Shown here: positions 52,642 to 61,784 of the stretch, piece by piece | Numbering within the stretch: the first letter of the stretch is position 1 | Layout: each line of letters opens with the position of its first letter | Assembly: GCF_900101745.1 (NCBI RefSeq) | Contig: NZ_FNAD01000007.1 | Location: 186,001 to 250,000 of the forward strand | Origin: Glycomyces harbinensis | GTDB taxonomy: Bacteria; Actinomycetota; Actinomycetes; Mycobacteriales; Micromonosporaceae | Length of the DNA: 64,000 bases | Direction of reading: 5' to 3' | The notes under the pieces: generated by a model | What the model was told of the DNA's origin: nothing | The model's database searches: none | The model's input: only the letters and a program-made list of their open reading frames with translations | Program-made: the position numbers and the translations under genes

Positions 52642-53912
52642 CCATGCTGCTCCTGGTGCTGGCCATCGCCGCGCTCCTCATGCTCCGAGTGCCGGTCGCG
52701 TTCGCGTTCCTGGGCCCGTGCCTGGCCTATCTGGTGATCGATGGACAGTCCCTGGGGCTCTCCATGCGCACCATCGTCAACGGCGTCTCCAGCTTCCCGC
52801 TGCTCGCGGTGCCGCTGTTCGTCCTCGTGGGCACCACGGCGAGCCGCGCCGGCATCGCCGACCGGATCTTCGACCTCGCCCTGGCACTCCTCGGACGCGT
52901 CAGAGGCAGCCTCGGCTACGTCAACGTGGGGCTCAGCCTCGGCTTCTCGTGGATCAGCGGCACCGCCGTCGCCGACGCCGCGTACGAGGCGAAGGTCCAG
53001 ATCCCCGTCATGCTGTCCAAGGGCTACTCCCGGCCGTTCTCGCTCGGCGTCACCGGGGCCTCGTCCCTCATCTCACCGGTCATGCCGCCCAGCATTCCCG
53101 CCGTCATCTACGCCGGCATCGCCACCGTCTCCACCGGGGCCCTGTTCGCCGCCTCCGTGGTGCCGGCCCTGCTCATGTCGCTCGGCCTGTGCATCGTCGT
53201 CTACATACTCTGCCGCTCCAAGCCCGAACTCGACGGCGAGCCCTTCAACTGGAAGCGGCTCGGCCGGGCCGCGCAGCGGGCGATCGGCGCCATGGCCGCG
53301 CCGATCCTCATCCTCGGCGGCATCCTCGGCGGCTTCTTCACCCCGACCGAGGCCGCCGCCGTCGGCGCCGCCTACATGTTCATCCTCGGATTCGCCTACC
53401 GCACCCTCAAGGTCAAGGACCTCCCCTCCATCTTCCGCGAGACCGTGGTGACGACCGCCGCGATCCTGATCATCATCGCCTCCGCCTCCCTTGTCGGCTG
53501 GATCCTGGCCATCGAGCGGGTACCGCAGCAGGTCGCCGCCGCGATGCTCTCCGTCGCCGACAACCCGACGATGTTCCTGGCGCTCACCGCGCTGCTGATG
53601 CTCGTACTCGGCACCGTCCTCGACGCGGTGGCCGCGCTGGTCATCACCGTGCCGATCCTGCTGCCGATCGGACTCCAGATCGGCGTCGACCCGATCGTCC
53701 TCGGCGTCGTGCTGATCGTGTCCCTGATGATCGGCCTCCTCACCCCACCCGTCGGCACCGTCCTCTATGTATTGAGCTCGGCGACCGGCGCGAAGATCGG
53801 CGAGGTGTTCCGCGGCACGCGCCCGTTCTTCATCCCCCTCGTCGCAGTGGTCGTGATCGTCATCGTCTTCCCCGGGTTGGTGATGTGGCTGCCGAACCTG
53901 CTGGGGCTCTGA
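52638..53912 (+). CDS. dctM: TRAP transporter large permease, DctM-like
   Basis: A 424-residue, roughly 12-helix protein beginning at the ATG that overlaps dctQ. Family motifs are complete: FPLLAVPLFVLVGTTASRAG, GFSWISGTAVADAAYEAKVQ, SPVMPPSIPAVIYAG, GFFTPTEAAAVGAAY and LLTPPVGTVLYV. It forms the transport path for a carboxylate-bearing solute delivered by DctP. Such TRAP systems carry C4-dicarboxylates, sugar acids, keto acids or aromatic acids; which applies is not evident from the permease. Confidence 0.93.
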   Translation: MTMLLLVLAIAALLMLRVPVAFAFLGPCLAYLVIDGQSLGLSMRTIVNGVSSFPLLAVPLFVLVGTTASRAGIADRIFDLALALLGRVRGSLGYVNVGLSLGFSWISGTAVADAAYEAKVQIPVMLSKGYSRPFSLGVTGASSLISPVMPPSIPAVIYAGIATVSTGALFAASVVPALLMSLGLCIVVYILCRSKPELDGEPFNWKRLGRAAQRAIGAMAAPILILGGILGGFFTPTEAAAVGAAYMFILGFAYRTLKVKDLPSIFRETVVTTAAILIIIASASLVGWILAIERVPQQVAAAMLSVADNPTMFLALTALLMLVLGTVLDAVAALVITVPILLPIGLQIGVDPIVLGVVLIVSLMIGLLTPPVGTVLYVLSSATGAKIGEVFRGTRPFFIPLVAVVVIVIVFPGLVMWLPNLLGL

Positions 53913-53970
53913 GGCTCTCCGATCATCCGACAACTCCGCCCGAACCTCCCCAGAAGCAAGGAGTACAGAC

Positions 53971-54981
53971 ATGTCCCTTACACCGACGGCGCGCCGTCTC
54001 GCCGGAGTCGCGGCCCTGGCGGTCGCCGCGACCGCGTTCGCCGCCTGCGGCGAGGACGGCGCCGACGACGCAGTGACCTTGAGCTTCGCCAATTCCTATC
54101 CGACCTCCCACGCGCACAACCGATGCGGCACCGAACTCGTCAAGGAGAAGCTCGAGGCCGCCGACGTCGGCATCGAAGTGGAGATCTTCTCCGACAGCCA
54201 GCTCGGCGGCGACGCCGACCGGTTCACCTCCGTGATGGCCGGCGACATCTCCATGGACATCCAGGGCTCCTCCGCCCTGGCCTCCTCCCACGAGCCGATC
54301 GGCGTCTTCGACATGGCCTACGCCTTCGACGGCCCCGACCACCTCTTCGAATGGTTCGACGGCGGCGACGCCGACCAGCTGAAGGAGGACTTCGCCGCCG
54401 AGACCGGCGCGCACATCCTCGACGTCTGGTACTTCGGCATGCGCCACTTCTCGGCCAACGACCCCATCCGCACGCCCGCAGACCTCCAGGGCCTGCGAAT
54501 GCGCTTCCCCGACTCGCCCATCTACCTGGCCAACGCCGAGGCGATGGGCGCCGAGGCCACCGCGGTCGCCTTCGAAGAGGTGTACCTGTCACTCCAGCAG
54601 GGCGTCGTGGACGGCCAGGAGAACCCCATCGACACCATCCAGTCGATGAGTTTCAACGAGGTCCAGAGCCACGTCAGTCTCACCGGCCACCAGACAGGGT
54701 CCCAGATGATCGTCGTCTCCGACGCGGCTTGGCAGTCGCTCTCGTCCGAGCAGCAGGAGGCGCTCACCGAAGCGGTGCACGAGACCCGCGCCGAGAACAG
54801 GCAGTGCATCGAGGACGACACCGAGGCGATCCTCGACGAATGGCGGTCGGCCGGCGCCCCCACGATCGTCGAGGACGTCGATCTGGCCGCGTTCCAGGCC
54901 GCGACCGAGGCGTACTTCCTGGAGAACCTGGAAGGCGACCAGCTCGAACTGTACGAGAGCATCCGCAGCTCGGCGCCGTAG
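53971..54981 (+). CDS. dctP: TRAP transporter substrate-binding lipoprotein, DctP-like
   Basis: A 336-residue protein with a lipobox FAAC near residue 26. The DctP core is clear: SFANSYPTSHAHNRCGTEL, GLRMRFPDSPIYLANAEAMG with the conserved Arg that binds the substrate carboxylate, AFEEVYLSLQQGVVDGQENP and LTGHQTGSQMIV. AAGCAAGGAG precedes its ATG, 58 bases after dctM. It is a paralogue of the DctP at 57058-58077, which lacks its own membrane subunits. Confidence 0.92.
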   Translation: MSLTPTARRLAGVAALAVAATAFAACGEDGADDAVTLSFANSYPTSHAHNRCGTELVKEKLEAADVGIEVEIFSDSQLGGDADRFTSVMAGDISMDIQGSSALASSHEPIGVFDMAYAFDGPDHLFEWFDGGDADQLKEDFAAETGAHILDVWYFGMRHFSANDPIRTPADLQGLRMRFPDSPIYLANAEAMGAEATAVAFEEVYLSLQQGVVDGQENPIDTIQSMSFNEVQSHVSLTGHQTGSQMIVVSDAAWQSLSSEQQEALTEAVHETRAENRQCIEDDTEAILDEWRSAGAPTIVEDVDLAAFQAATEAYFLENLEGDQLELYESIRSSAP

Positions 54982-55089
54982 CCGTACGGGACGGCAGGAG
55001 CCCCCGGCCGTCCCGTACGACACCGTGTGCCGGAGCGACCAGAACGCTCGGCGGGCCAGCGCCCGTCGCACCGCGAGGAGGACACTGCC

Positions 55090-56997
55090 ATGCACCAGTT
55101 CGACCGGCGCCGGCTCCTATGGGGAACCGCCGCCGCGGTGGGAGCGGCGGCGCTGCCGCAACCGGCGTCCGCCGCACCGCACCGAGACGACCGGCACCCG
55201 ACTCGGCACGACCTCAGCGACGCCCGCCCGCTCGACGTGCGCCCACCCCCGGAGTTCGACTACACGCGGGCGAACCGACTGCCCGCGGAGATGACCGGCT
55301 TCTGGGAGAAGACATTCGACGTCGGCGGCACCGAACGCGCTGCGAAGGTCTACCTCTCGGCGGAGACCCCGATCCGCTCCTATTACACGGTGATCGCGCT
55401 CCCCGAGGGCGCGGACGCCGCCGACTTCCTGCACCGGACCGGCTGGAAGGACGTCGCCGACCGCCGGGAGGAGGGACTGGTCCTCCTCGAACCCGGTGAG
55501 AACGGATGGGGCGACCGCGGTGGCGAAGCCGAGTACGTCGCCGCCGCGATGGACTTCTACCAGGCGAACGACTACTTCTCGATCTTCGGCCTCCACTATC
55601 TGGTGGGCTACGGCGCCGGCGCGCCTCCCCTTGAGGCGTGGGCCGTCGCCCACCCGCTGCGCGTCATCGCGCAGGTCTACCTCGACTCGCCCGGACTGGA
55701 CGCCGAGTACCTCGACGCCCATGCGGCCCTTGAGTTCGACGGCACCACCGCTCCCGACTACACGGATGTGGTGCTCCCCGAAGACCTCGACCGCATCCGA
55801 TACGACGAGACGGTCCTGCCCACCTGGTACCTCCATCCCGGGCGGACCTCGCAGGAGAGCCGGTCCTACTGGAACCGGGCGAACGACACCAAGGACCGCG
55901 GCGTCTCCGACCGCGACCTCGGCACGGTGTACCGGCAGCGGCGCCGGTCCGACCGCTGGATGACCGCCTACGCCGGGCCGATCAGCATGGTCGCCGTCGA
56001 CGACCGGCGGGCCCACTACTGGAGCCGGCGCACGACCACGCGGATCGCCGGTTTCCTGACCCGCTACACCCGCTACGAGAACTCCTTCGCTTACGGCAAC
56101 AGCCTCATCGAACGCGCCGACTACGACCGACTCGATGTCGAGGTCCGGACGATGGAGGTCGAGGGGTTCGTGCGCGAATACCTCGTCCACGTCCCCGAAA
56201 CGGCCGAGCGTTGGAGCGGCCGCGCGCCGGTCGTGTTCGTCTGGCCGGGGAACACCCAGACCGACAAGGTCTTCTTCGAAGCGGCCCAGTGGTGGAAGGT
56301 CGCCGAGCGCGAGGGCTGCATTCTCGTGGTCGTGTGCGAGCAGTACAGCGCCTCGCCGATCTCGGTCAGCCACCGGGACTCTCTGGCCTTCTACCAGCAG
56401 TTGCGCGACATGGTGATCGAGGAGTACCCGGCCGATCCGACGCGCCTGTACTCCACGGGCCAGTCCGCGGGCAGCGCGGTCACGCAGAACTTCGCGATGG
56501 CCTTCCCGGAGTACTTCGCGGCGGTCGCCTCCACCTCGTTCACCACCGCCCCGGACGACTCGGGCAACGTGACGATCGACGGGACCGCCTATCCCGCCAG
56601 CGGGCAGATGATCCCGAACTACCAGGTCTACGGCTACGGGGACCTGCGGTTCATGGCCGGAGACCTCTGGGACGACACCCCGAACCGGCTCGACGACTGG
56701 GCGCTGCACCACCTCGGCGTCAACGGGCTGGCGCTGGCCGACGTCGACGAGCGCGACGGCGTGCTCAGCGGACGGCACGACCGGTACCGGACCTGGACCT
56801 GGCACGGCGGCCCGCACCCGGTGCTCAAACTGACGCTGAACCGCTTCCGCTCGCACAACAACATCCCCGAAGAGTCGCCGCTGATGTGGGACTTCCTTGA
56901 GCACTACAGCCTCGAGACGGCCGCGGACGGCACGGTCTCGCGCTACTACAGCGCGTCGGGATTCCACCGCGACGACAAGGTGCCGCTCGGCGGCTGA
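55090..56997 (+). CDS. Secreted PHB-depolymerase/feruloyl-esterase-like hydrolase
   Basis: ATG 55090 after GAGGAGGAC gives 635 residues with a Tat signal (FDRRRLLWGTAAAVG). An N-terminal region of some 330 residues of unknown fold precedes the hydrolase domain (about 350-635). The latter shows VFVWPGNTQTDKVFFEAAQWWK and the nucleophile Ser459 in YSTGQSAGSAVTQNFAMAFP, as in the Esterase_phd/LpqC group containing PHB depolymerases and feruloyl esterases. A C-terminal GGPHPVLKL carries a likely catalytic His. The position after a TRAP transporter suggests that it releases the transported acid from an extracellular ester. Confidence 0.82.
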   Translation: MHQFDRRRLLWGTAAAVGAAALPQPASAAPHRDDRHPTRHDLSDARPLDVRPPPEFDYTRANRLPAEMTGFWEKTFDVGGTERAAKVYLSAETPIRSYYTVIALPEGADAADFLHRTGWKDVADRREEGLVLLEPGENGWGDRGGEAEYVAAAMDFYQANDYFSIFGLHYLVGYGAGAPPLEAWAVAHPLRVIAQVYLDSPGLDAEYLDAHAALEFDGTTAPDYTDVVLPEDLDRIRYDETVLPTWYLHPGRTSQESRSYWNRANDTKDRGVSDRDLGTVYRQRRRSDRWMTAYAGPISMVAVDDRRAHYWSRRTTTRIAGFLTRYTRYENSFAYGNSLIERADYDRLDVEVRTMEVEGFVREYLVHVPETAERWSGRAPVVFVWPGNTQTDKVFFEAAQWWKVAEREGCILVVVCEQYSASPISVSHRDSLAFYQQLRDMVIEEYPADPTRLYSTGQSAGSAVTQNFAMAFPEYFAAVASTSFTTAPDDSGNVTIDGTAYPASGQMIPNYQVYGYGDLRFMAGDLWDDTPNRLDDWALHHLGVNGLALADVDERDGVLSGRHDRYRTWTWHGGPHPVLKLTLNRFRSHNNIPEESPLMWDFLEHYSLETAADGTVSRYYSASGFHRDDKVPLGG

Positions 56998-57005
56998 ACG
57001 GAAAA

Positions 57006-57034
57006 CCGCGGCGGCGTCAACGACGCCGCCGCGG
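57006..57034. terminator. Very strong bidirectional terminator
   Basis: CCGCGGCGGCGTC (57006-57018) and GACGCCGCCGCGG (57022-57034) are perfect 13-base arms around AAC, between the convergent esterase and second dctP genes. Confidence 0.85.
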
Positions 57035-57057
57035 CCTGGGGAGGAACGCGTCGGGTA

Positions 57058-58077
57058 TTAAGGGGCGAGTTCCCGGACCGCCTGGTACAGCTCGAGCTTC
57101 TCGCCTTCGAGTTCCGCCTGGAAGTACGCCTCGCACTGCGCGATGAACGCGTCCCGGTCGACGTCGTCCACGACCGTGATCTCGTCGCCGTCCGCCCACT
57201 GGGCGAGGACCTCCTCTTCAGCGGTCTCCAGGCACTCGCGGACCCCGGTGCTCGCGCCGCTGACCGCCGACTCCAGCGCCTCCTGCTGCTCGGCCGACAG
57301 GGACTGCCAGGTCTGCTCGCCGACGATCGCCACGGTGAAACCGGTCTGATGGCCCGACAGGCTCACGTAGTCCTGCACTTCCGGCAGGCTGAGCTCGGCG
57401 ATGGTCGGGATCGGGTTCTCCTGACCGTCGATGACGCCCTGCTGGAGGGAGAGGTAGACCTCCTCGAACGCGACGGTGGTCGCTGCTGCGCCCATGGCCT
57501 CGGCGTTCTGGAGGAACTGCGGGCTGTCGGGGAAGCGCATCCGCAGGCCTTCGAGGTCTTCGGGGCTGCGGATGGGGTCGTTGGCGGTGAAGTGGCGGTC
57601 GCCGAAGTACCAGAAGGCGAGGGGCCGGATCTGGACCTGCTCGACCATGTCGTCGCGCAGCGCCTCCCAGGCGGGGCTCTCGGCGAACGCGGCGAGGTGG
57701 TCGGCGCCTTCGAACGCGTAGGCCGCATCGAGCGCGCCGATGGGTTCGTACAGCGACGAGATGGCGGAGCTGCCCTGGATGTCGATGCCGATGTCGCCCT
57801 CTTGCACCGACCTGACGCGGTCGGGTCCGTCCGGGCCGAGTTGGCTGCTCGGGAAGATCTCCATCGCGATGCCGCTGCCGTTGCCGGCCAGTTCGTCGGC
57901 GACCGCCTCCGCCCCGCACTCGTGCTGCGGATGCGTGGTGGCGTAGCTGTGGGCGAACGACAGTTCGACCGAGTCCTCCGAGCCGCCGCCCTCACCGCCG
58001 CACGCGGCCAGGGCGAGGGCGCTTGCGGCGGCGACGGCGAGCACGGAGCGCCGGCGGGATGATCTGTTGAGGGGCAT
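57058..58077 (-). CDS. Second TRAP substrate-binding lipoprotein, DctP-like
   Basis: A 339-residue precursor with a signal peptide ending in the lipobox LAAC (near residue 25). It parallels the DctP at 53971 over its length (SFAHSYATTHPQHECGAEAV, GLRMRFPDSPQFLQNAEAMG, AFEEVYLSLQQGVIDGQENP, SGHQTGFTVAIV), with the carboxylate-binding Arg kept. No DctQ or DctM gene follows, so it may feed the convergent transporter, widening its substrate range. It is the last gene of the minus-strand group beginning with the aldehyde dehydrogenase. Confidence 0.91.
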   Translation of the reverse strand: MPLNRSSRRRSVLAVAAASALALAACGGEGGGSEDSVELSFAHSYATTHPQHECGAEAVADELAGNGSGIAMEIFPSSQLGPDGPDRVRSVQEGDIGIDIQGSSAISSLYEPIGALDAAYAFEGADHLAAFAESPAWEALRDDMVEQVQIRPLAFWYFGDRHFTANDPIRSPEDLEGLRMRFPDSPQFLQNAEAMGAAATTVAFEEVYLSLQQGVIDGQENPIPTIAELSLPEVQDYVSLSGHQTGFTVAIVGEQTWQSLSAEQQEALESAVSGASTGVRECLETAEEEVLAQWADGDEITVVDDVDRDAFIAQCEAYFQAELEGEKLELYQAVRELAP

Positions 58078-58155
58078 GTCTTCCTCCGTATCGTGACCGC
58101 CGAGGTTCAGTGGGTGAGGGGTCCGGCGGTCACAGGGTTTGAGTGGTCCTCACCG

Positions 58156-59142
58156 TCAGCGGCAGAAGCGCTCCGCACCGGCGGTGCTGAGGATGCCGCC
58201 GAGTACGTGCTCCTTGAAGTGCTCGGCGCCTTCGGCGGTGCCCTGCCAGGCCGTCGCGTCGTGGCCCAGCGAGGTCACCCAGGAGCGGCCGCCGTCGAAG
58301 TAGTGGCACCAGGAGACCGGATGGTCGCCCTCGTGCCCGGGATGGACGCCGCCGCCGACCGGGTCGAGGGTGTCGGTGTCGACCTCGGCCAGGATGCGCA
58401 CGAGTGGCGAGGGCATCGGTTCGAGGTTGTACCACTCGTCGTGGAACGCCCAGCTCCGCGGCAGGTCGCTTGTGGACGTGTCGCGCCGAGAGACCGTATG
58501 CACGTCGCCGTCACGGACGGGGCCGTGGTCGTAGAAGTTGGCGCCGCCGAGCAGGCCCTGGAAGTAGTCCCAGTTGTACTCGGCGCCGAGCGCGTTGTGG
58601 ATCGCGACGAACCCGCCACCTGAGCGCATGTACTGGCGCAGTGCGGTCTGGGACGCGTCGTCGAGGAAGTCACGGCTGTTGCTCAGGAAGACGAGGGTGT
58701 TGTACTCCCTGAGCCGGCTCGGGTTCCCCAATATCGCAAGGTCTTCGGTCCAGTCGACGGCGAATCCGACCTCGGCGCCCCAGGCGACGATGGCCGACTG
58801 GGCCGCGTTCGCCTCCGTCAGCGCCGGGTTCAGGCCGGTGCCGAGCTGCGGTCCGAGGTGGGCGTGCCGCGGTCCGCCGGTGCGGCTGACGATCAGTACC
58901 CGGGGGACCTCATTCTCCTTGAACGCGGGCGTCCAGTCGTCGTTGTAGCAGGCGGCCGCGTCAAGTCCGATGCAGACTCCGTAGTCGGCGAGCGCATCGG
59001 AGTACTGCTCCGGCGGCTCGTTGCCACGGCTCACCGCGGCGCTGGAGGTGAGCGACAGGACCAGCACCGCGATCAGGGCGGTGAACGCTCCGACGCCGAG
59101 GCGGGTCCCGACGCGATCCGTCGTGGACGATGTCGCCGACAT
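58156..59142 (-). CDS. ThuA-like domain protein, membrane-anchored or secreted
   Basis: A 328-residue protein with a hydrophobic N-terminal segment (VGAFTALIAVLVLSLTSSAAV) acting as signal or anchor. The rest is a ThuA/trehalose-utilisation fold, a class I glutamine-amidotransferase-like domain: RVLIVSRTGGPRHAH, YNTLVFLSNSRDFLDDASQ, RQYMRSGGGFVAIHNALG, YNLEPMP and GGRSWVTSLGHDATAW. In many actinobacteria ThuA domains occur with PQQ dehydrogenases and cupredoxins, but their biochemical role is unsettled. It follows the PQQ dehydrogenase gene by 17 bases. Confidence 0.85.
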   Translation of the reverse strand: MSATSSTTDRVGTRLGVGAFTALIAVLVLSLTSSAAVSRGNEPPEQYSDALADYGVCIGLDAAACYNDDWTPAFKENEVPRVLIVSRTGGPRHAHLGPQLGTGLNPALTEANAAQSAIVAWGAEVGFAVDWTEDLAILGNPSRLREYNTLVFLSNSRDFLDDASQTALRQYMRSGGGFVAIHNALGAEYNWDYFQGLLGGANFYDHGPVRDGDVHTVSRRDTSTSDLPRSWAFHDEWYNLEPMPSPLVRILAEVDTDTLDPVGGGVHPGHEGDHPVSWCHYFDGGRSWVTSLGHDATAWQGTAEGAEHFKEHVLGGILSTAGAERFCR

Positions 59143-59159
59143 GGCCGGCTCCTTCCGTG

Positions 59160-61352
59160 TCAGTAGACCTCGACCTTGCCGGTGGGGCGGGCGCTGTGCG
59201 GGTCGTTGAAGAAGTACTCGCCGCGTTCCTCGAACGTGTACTCGAACGACTCCCCGGGTGCGAGGCGCACGTCGAACAGCCCCTCGAAGAACTGGGTCGC
59301 CCCGTGCTCGTGCACGTTGTCGCCCGGGTTGAGGAACGTGACCGCGGTGCCGGCGGGGACCCGAAGGTGCGTGGGCGCCATCGCATCGACCTGTGTGGAC
59401 TCAGTGCCGCCGATCTCGCCGGTCTCCTCGTCGTAGGTGCGGGCGAGCACCACGGTGTACCCGACGGCTGTGCCCTCGACGGGGCCGCCGCTCACCGCGC
59501 GCCGGACAACGGGCGGCGGTGGCGTCTCCGCCTCGTCCAGTCGCCCGCCGATCCTGAACGCCCACAGGTGATCCCCGCGCGGGGCGGAGTCGCCGTAGGG
59601 GATTCCGGTGCCGCCGGCGTACACCGCGAGATATTCCTCGCCGCCCGCCTCGTACATGATCGGGCTCGCGCTGATCGCGGCCCCGCACTGGAACCGCCAC
59701 AGCTCGTCGCCGTCCTCGGCGTCGAGGCAGAGCAGGTTCCCGTCCGGCCAGCCGATGAACAGCAGGCCCGACTCGGTGGTGAGGATGCCGTTGCCGTGGG
59801 CGAGCGAGTACGGTGTCCGCTTGCGCCACTTGACCTTGTTGGTCCGAGTGTCGACGGCCACGACGCCGCCGGTCATGTACTCGCCCGGCGGGCGGAGCCC
59901 GTTGGAGCGCTCGGTCAGCGAGTGGGCCGCGGCCACATAGCCGTAGCCGGTGTAGACCAGGCCGGTCCGGTGCGAATAGGACTGGTGGCTCCAGTCGGCG
60001 CCGCCGCCGTGCCCGGGAATGGTCAGGATCGGCTCGTCCCAGTGGGCGCTGAACAGCGGCCCGATCCGGTAGTTGGGCACGGCCCGGTGAGGCTCGCCGG
60101 GGACCTCGGTCCCTAGGGGCTGTTCGACGAGTTCGGTCTCGGTCCAGGGGCCCTGCACGGGGTACGGCTGGGTCGGCCAGGACTTCTGGCGTTCGTCTTG
60201 GGGGACCGGGCGCTCCTCGACGCCCAGCGGCGCCTCGCCGGTCTCGCGGTCGAGGATGTAGTACATGCCCGTCTTGCTGCCGTAGATCACGACCTTTCGG
60301 CGGCGGCCTTTGATGCGCACGTCGGCGAGCACGGGCGCCATCACGTTGTCCATGTCCCAGATGTCGTGGTGGACGCTTTGGAAGTGCCACCGGTAGGCGC
60401 CCGTCTCCAGGTCGAGCGCGACGATCGAGTTGGCGAACAGGTTCATGCCCTCGCGCTCCGAACCGTCCTGTGAGGAACGGCTGCCGCGCGCGTTCCCGAA
60501 GGTGTAGAAGACCAGGCCGAGTTCGGGATCGACGGCCGGATGGATCCACGGGGCCGCCCCGCCCTCCTCCCACGAGTCGCCCGCCCAGGTGTCGTGGCCG
60601 ATCTCGCCCGGCCCGGGCGTGCCCCAGAAGTGCCAGAGAACGTCGCCGCCGTCGGCGTCGACGCACAGGGCGGCGGCGCGGTTGCCGAGGGTGCCGAGGA
60701 AGAGCCGTCCGCCGTGGTAGACGACGGCGACCCGCCCGACCTCGCCGTACCCGGTGATCTGCCGCTCCCAGTCCACCGCGCCGGTCTCCTGGTCGAGTGC
60801 GACGACCCAGCCGCCGTCGGCGTGGGTGTAGACGCGGCCTCCGCCGACGGCCACGCCGCGGCGGGTGAGGCTGCCCCGCGTCTGCTCATAGCGCCACTTG
60901 GTCTCGCCGGTGGCGCCGTCGACCGCGATGACGTTCCCGAACGCCGACTCGATGAACAGGACCCCGTCCACCGCCACGGCGGTGCTCTGGTTGGTGCCCT
61001 CGTCGATCCCCCCTTCGATGCGGTTGCGCCAAGCGCCGCCGAGGCGTCGCACATTGCCCTTGCCGATCCGCTTGAGCCGCGAGAAGTTCTGGTTCCCCAG
61101 ATTCCCGCCGACCTTGGGAAAGTCTCGGTCGCCTGGGGTGTCGAAGTGCCTGAGCGCCTTGGCGGGCGGATGCGAGGGCCGACCTGGCACCGATCCGTCG
61201 AGTGAGGACATCTCGGCCTGGGCCGCCTCTGGCAGGCCCAATGCCGCGGCGCCCGCGAGGGACACCCCGGTCAGGAACGCGCGGCGGCCGAGCGGAGCCG
61301 GGGCGGAATCGGACGTGTCGTCTTCAGTGGACTCGGATGGCGGTGGCGTCAT
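59160..61352 (-). CDS. PQQ-dependent alcohol dehydrogenase with C-terminal cupredoxin-like domain
   Basis: A 730-residue Tat-exported protein (LGRRAFLTGVSLAGAAALG). The eight-bladed PQQ propeller (about 40-610) is shown by NQSTAVAVDGVLFIES, WRYEQTRGSLTRRGVAVGG, NLFANSIVALDLETGAYRWH, FQSVHHDIWDMDNVMAPVL and NGILTTESGLLFIGWPDGNL. A cupredoxin-like tail follows (about 660-730: THLRVPAGTAVTFLNPGDNV, LAPGESFEYTFEERGEYFFN). In it the usual copper Cys position reads Asn (FFNDPHS) and the Met ligand is not evident, so electron transfer by a type 1 copper seems unlikely. It should oxidise an alcohol or sugar outside the cell. Confidence 0.87.
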   Translation of the reverse strand: MTPPPSESTEDDTSDSAPAPLGRRAFLTGVSLAGAAALGLPEAAQAEMSSLDGSVPGRPSHPPAKALRHFDTPGDRDFPKVGGNLGNQNFSRLKRIGKGNVRRLGGAWRNRIEGGIDEGTNQSTAVAVDGVLFIESAFGNVIAVDGATGETKWRYEQTRGSLTRRGVAVGGGRVYTHADGGWVVALDQETGAVDWERQITGYGEVGRVAVVYHGGRLFLGTLGNRAAALCVDADGGDVLWHFWGTPGPGEIGHDTWAGDSWEEGGAAPWIHPAVDPELGLVFYTFGNARGSRSSQDGSEREGMNLFANSIVALDLETGAYRWHFQSVHHDIWDMDNVMAPVLADVRIKGRRRKVVIYGSKTGMYYILDRETGEAPLGVEERPVPQDERQKSWPTQPYPVQGPWTETELVEQPLGTEVPGEPHRAVPNYRIGPLFSAHWDEPILTIPGHGGGADWSHQSYSHRTGLVYTGYGYVAAAHSLTERSNGLRPPGEYMTGGVVAVDTRTNKVKWRKRTPYSLAHGNGILTTESGLLFIGWPDGNLLCLDAEDGDELWRFQCGAAISASPIMYEAGGEEYLAVYAGGTGIPYGDSAPRGDHLWAFRIGGRLDEAETPPPPVVRRAVSGGPVEGTAVGYTVVLARTYDEETGEIGGTESTQVDAMAPTHLRVPAGTAVTFLNPGDNVHEHGATQFFEGLFDVRLAPGESFEYTFEERGEYFFNDPHSARPTGKVEVY

Positions 61353-61409
61353 TGCGACCTCCAGGGGGAGAGGAGCGAGCGGGTGGGTTCCGGCCGATCG
61401 GCCGATCGG

Positions 61410-61784
61410 TCAGGTGGTGGGGAGTTCGCCGTGCGGGCCGTACACGAAGACCAGCCAGAGCGGTTCGCGGCCGGTGTTGACGTGCTGGTGCATGACTCCC
61501 TTCGGGATGAACATGAAGGTGTTCGTCGCGAACGGAGTGCGTCCGCCGTCCTCCGACACCACTTCGCCGTGCCCGCGGACGATGAAGTCGACCTCTTCGG
61601 ATTCGGGGTGGTTGTGAAGGGAGCTGGACTCTCCCGGCTCGAAGATGGTGAGACCGCTGACGAGGAACTCGCTGCCGTTGAGGGCCTCGTCGGCGACCTT
61701 GAAGACCTTGCGGCGGAAGCCCGCCTGGTCGAGGCCCAGCCAGATCGGCTGGGATGCTGCGAAGGGGTCGATGATCTGGATCAT
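61410..61784 (-). CDS. Cupin domain protein
   Basis: A 124-residue single-domain cupin starting at 61784, overlapping the preceding stop by four bases. Motif 1 is SLHNHPESEEVDFIVRGHGE and motif 2 is NTFMFIPKGVMHQHVNTG, together giving the His/Glu metal site. Such small cupins bind a metal and often process or sense the pathway substrate. Translational coupling to the ThDP enzyme suggests a role in the same pathway. Confidence 0.88.
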   Translation of the reverse strand: MIQIIDPFAASQPIWLGLDQAGFRRKVFKVADEALNGSEFLVSGLTIFEPGESSSLHNHPESEEVDFIVRGHGEVVSEDGGRTPFATNTFMFIPKGVMHQHVNTGREPLWLVFVYGPHGELPTT

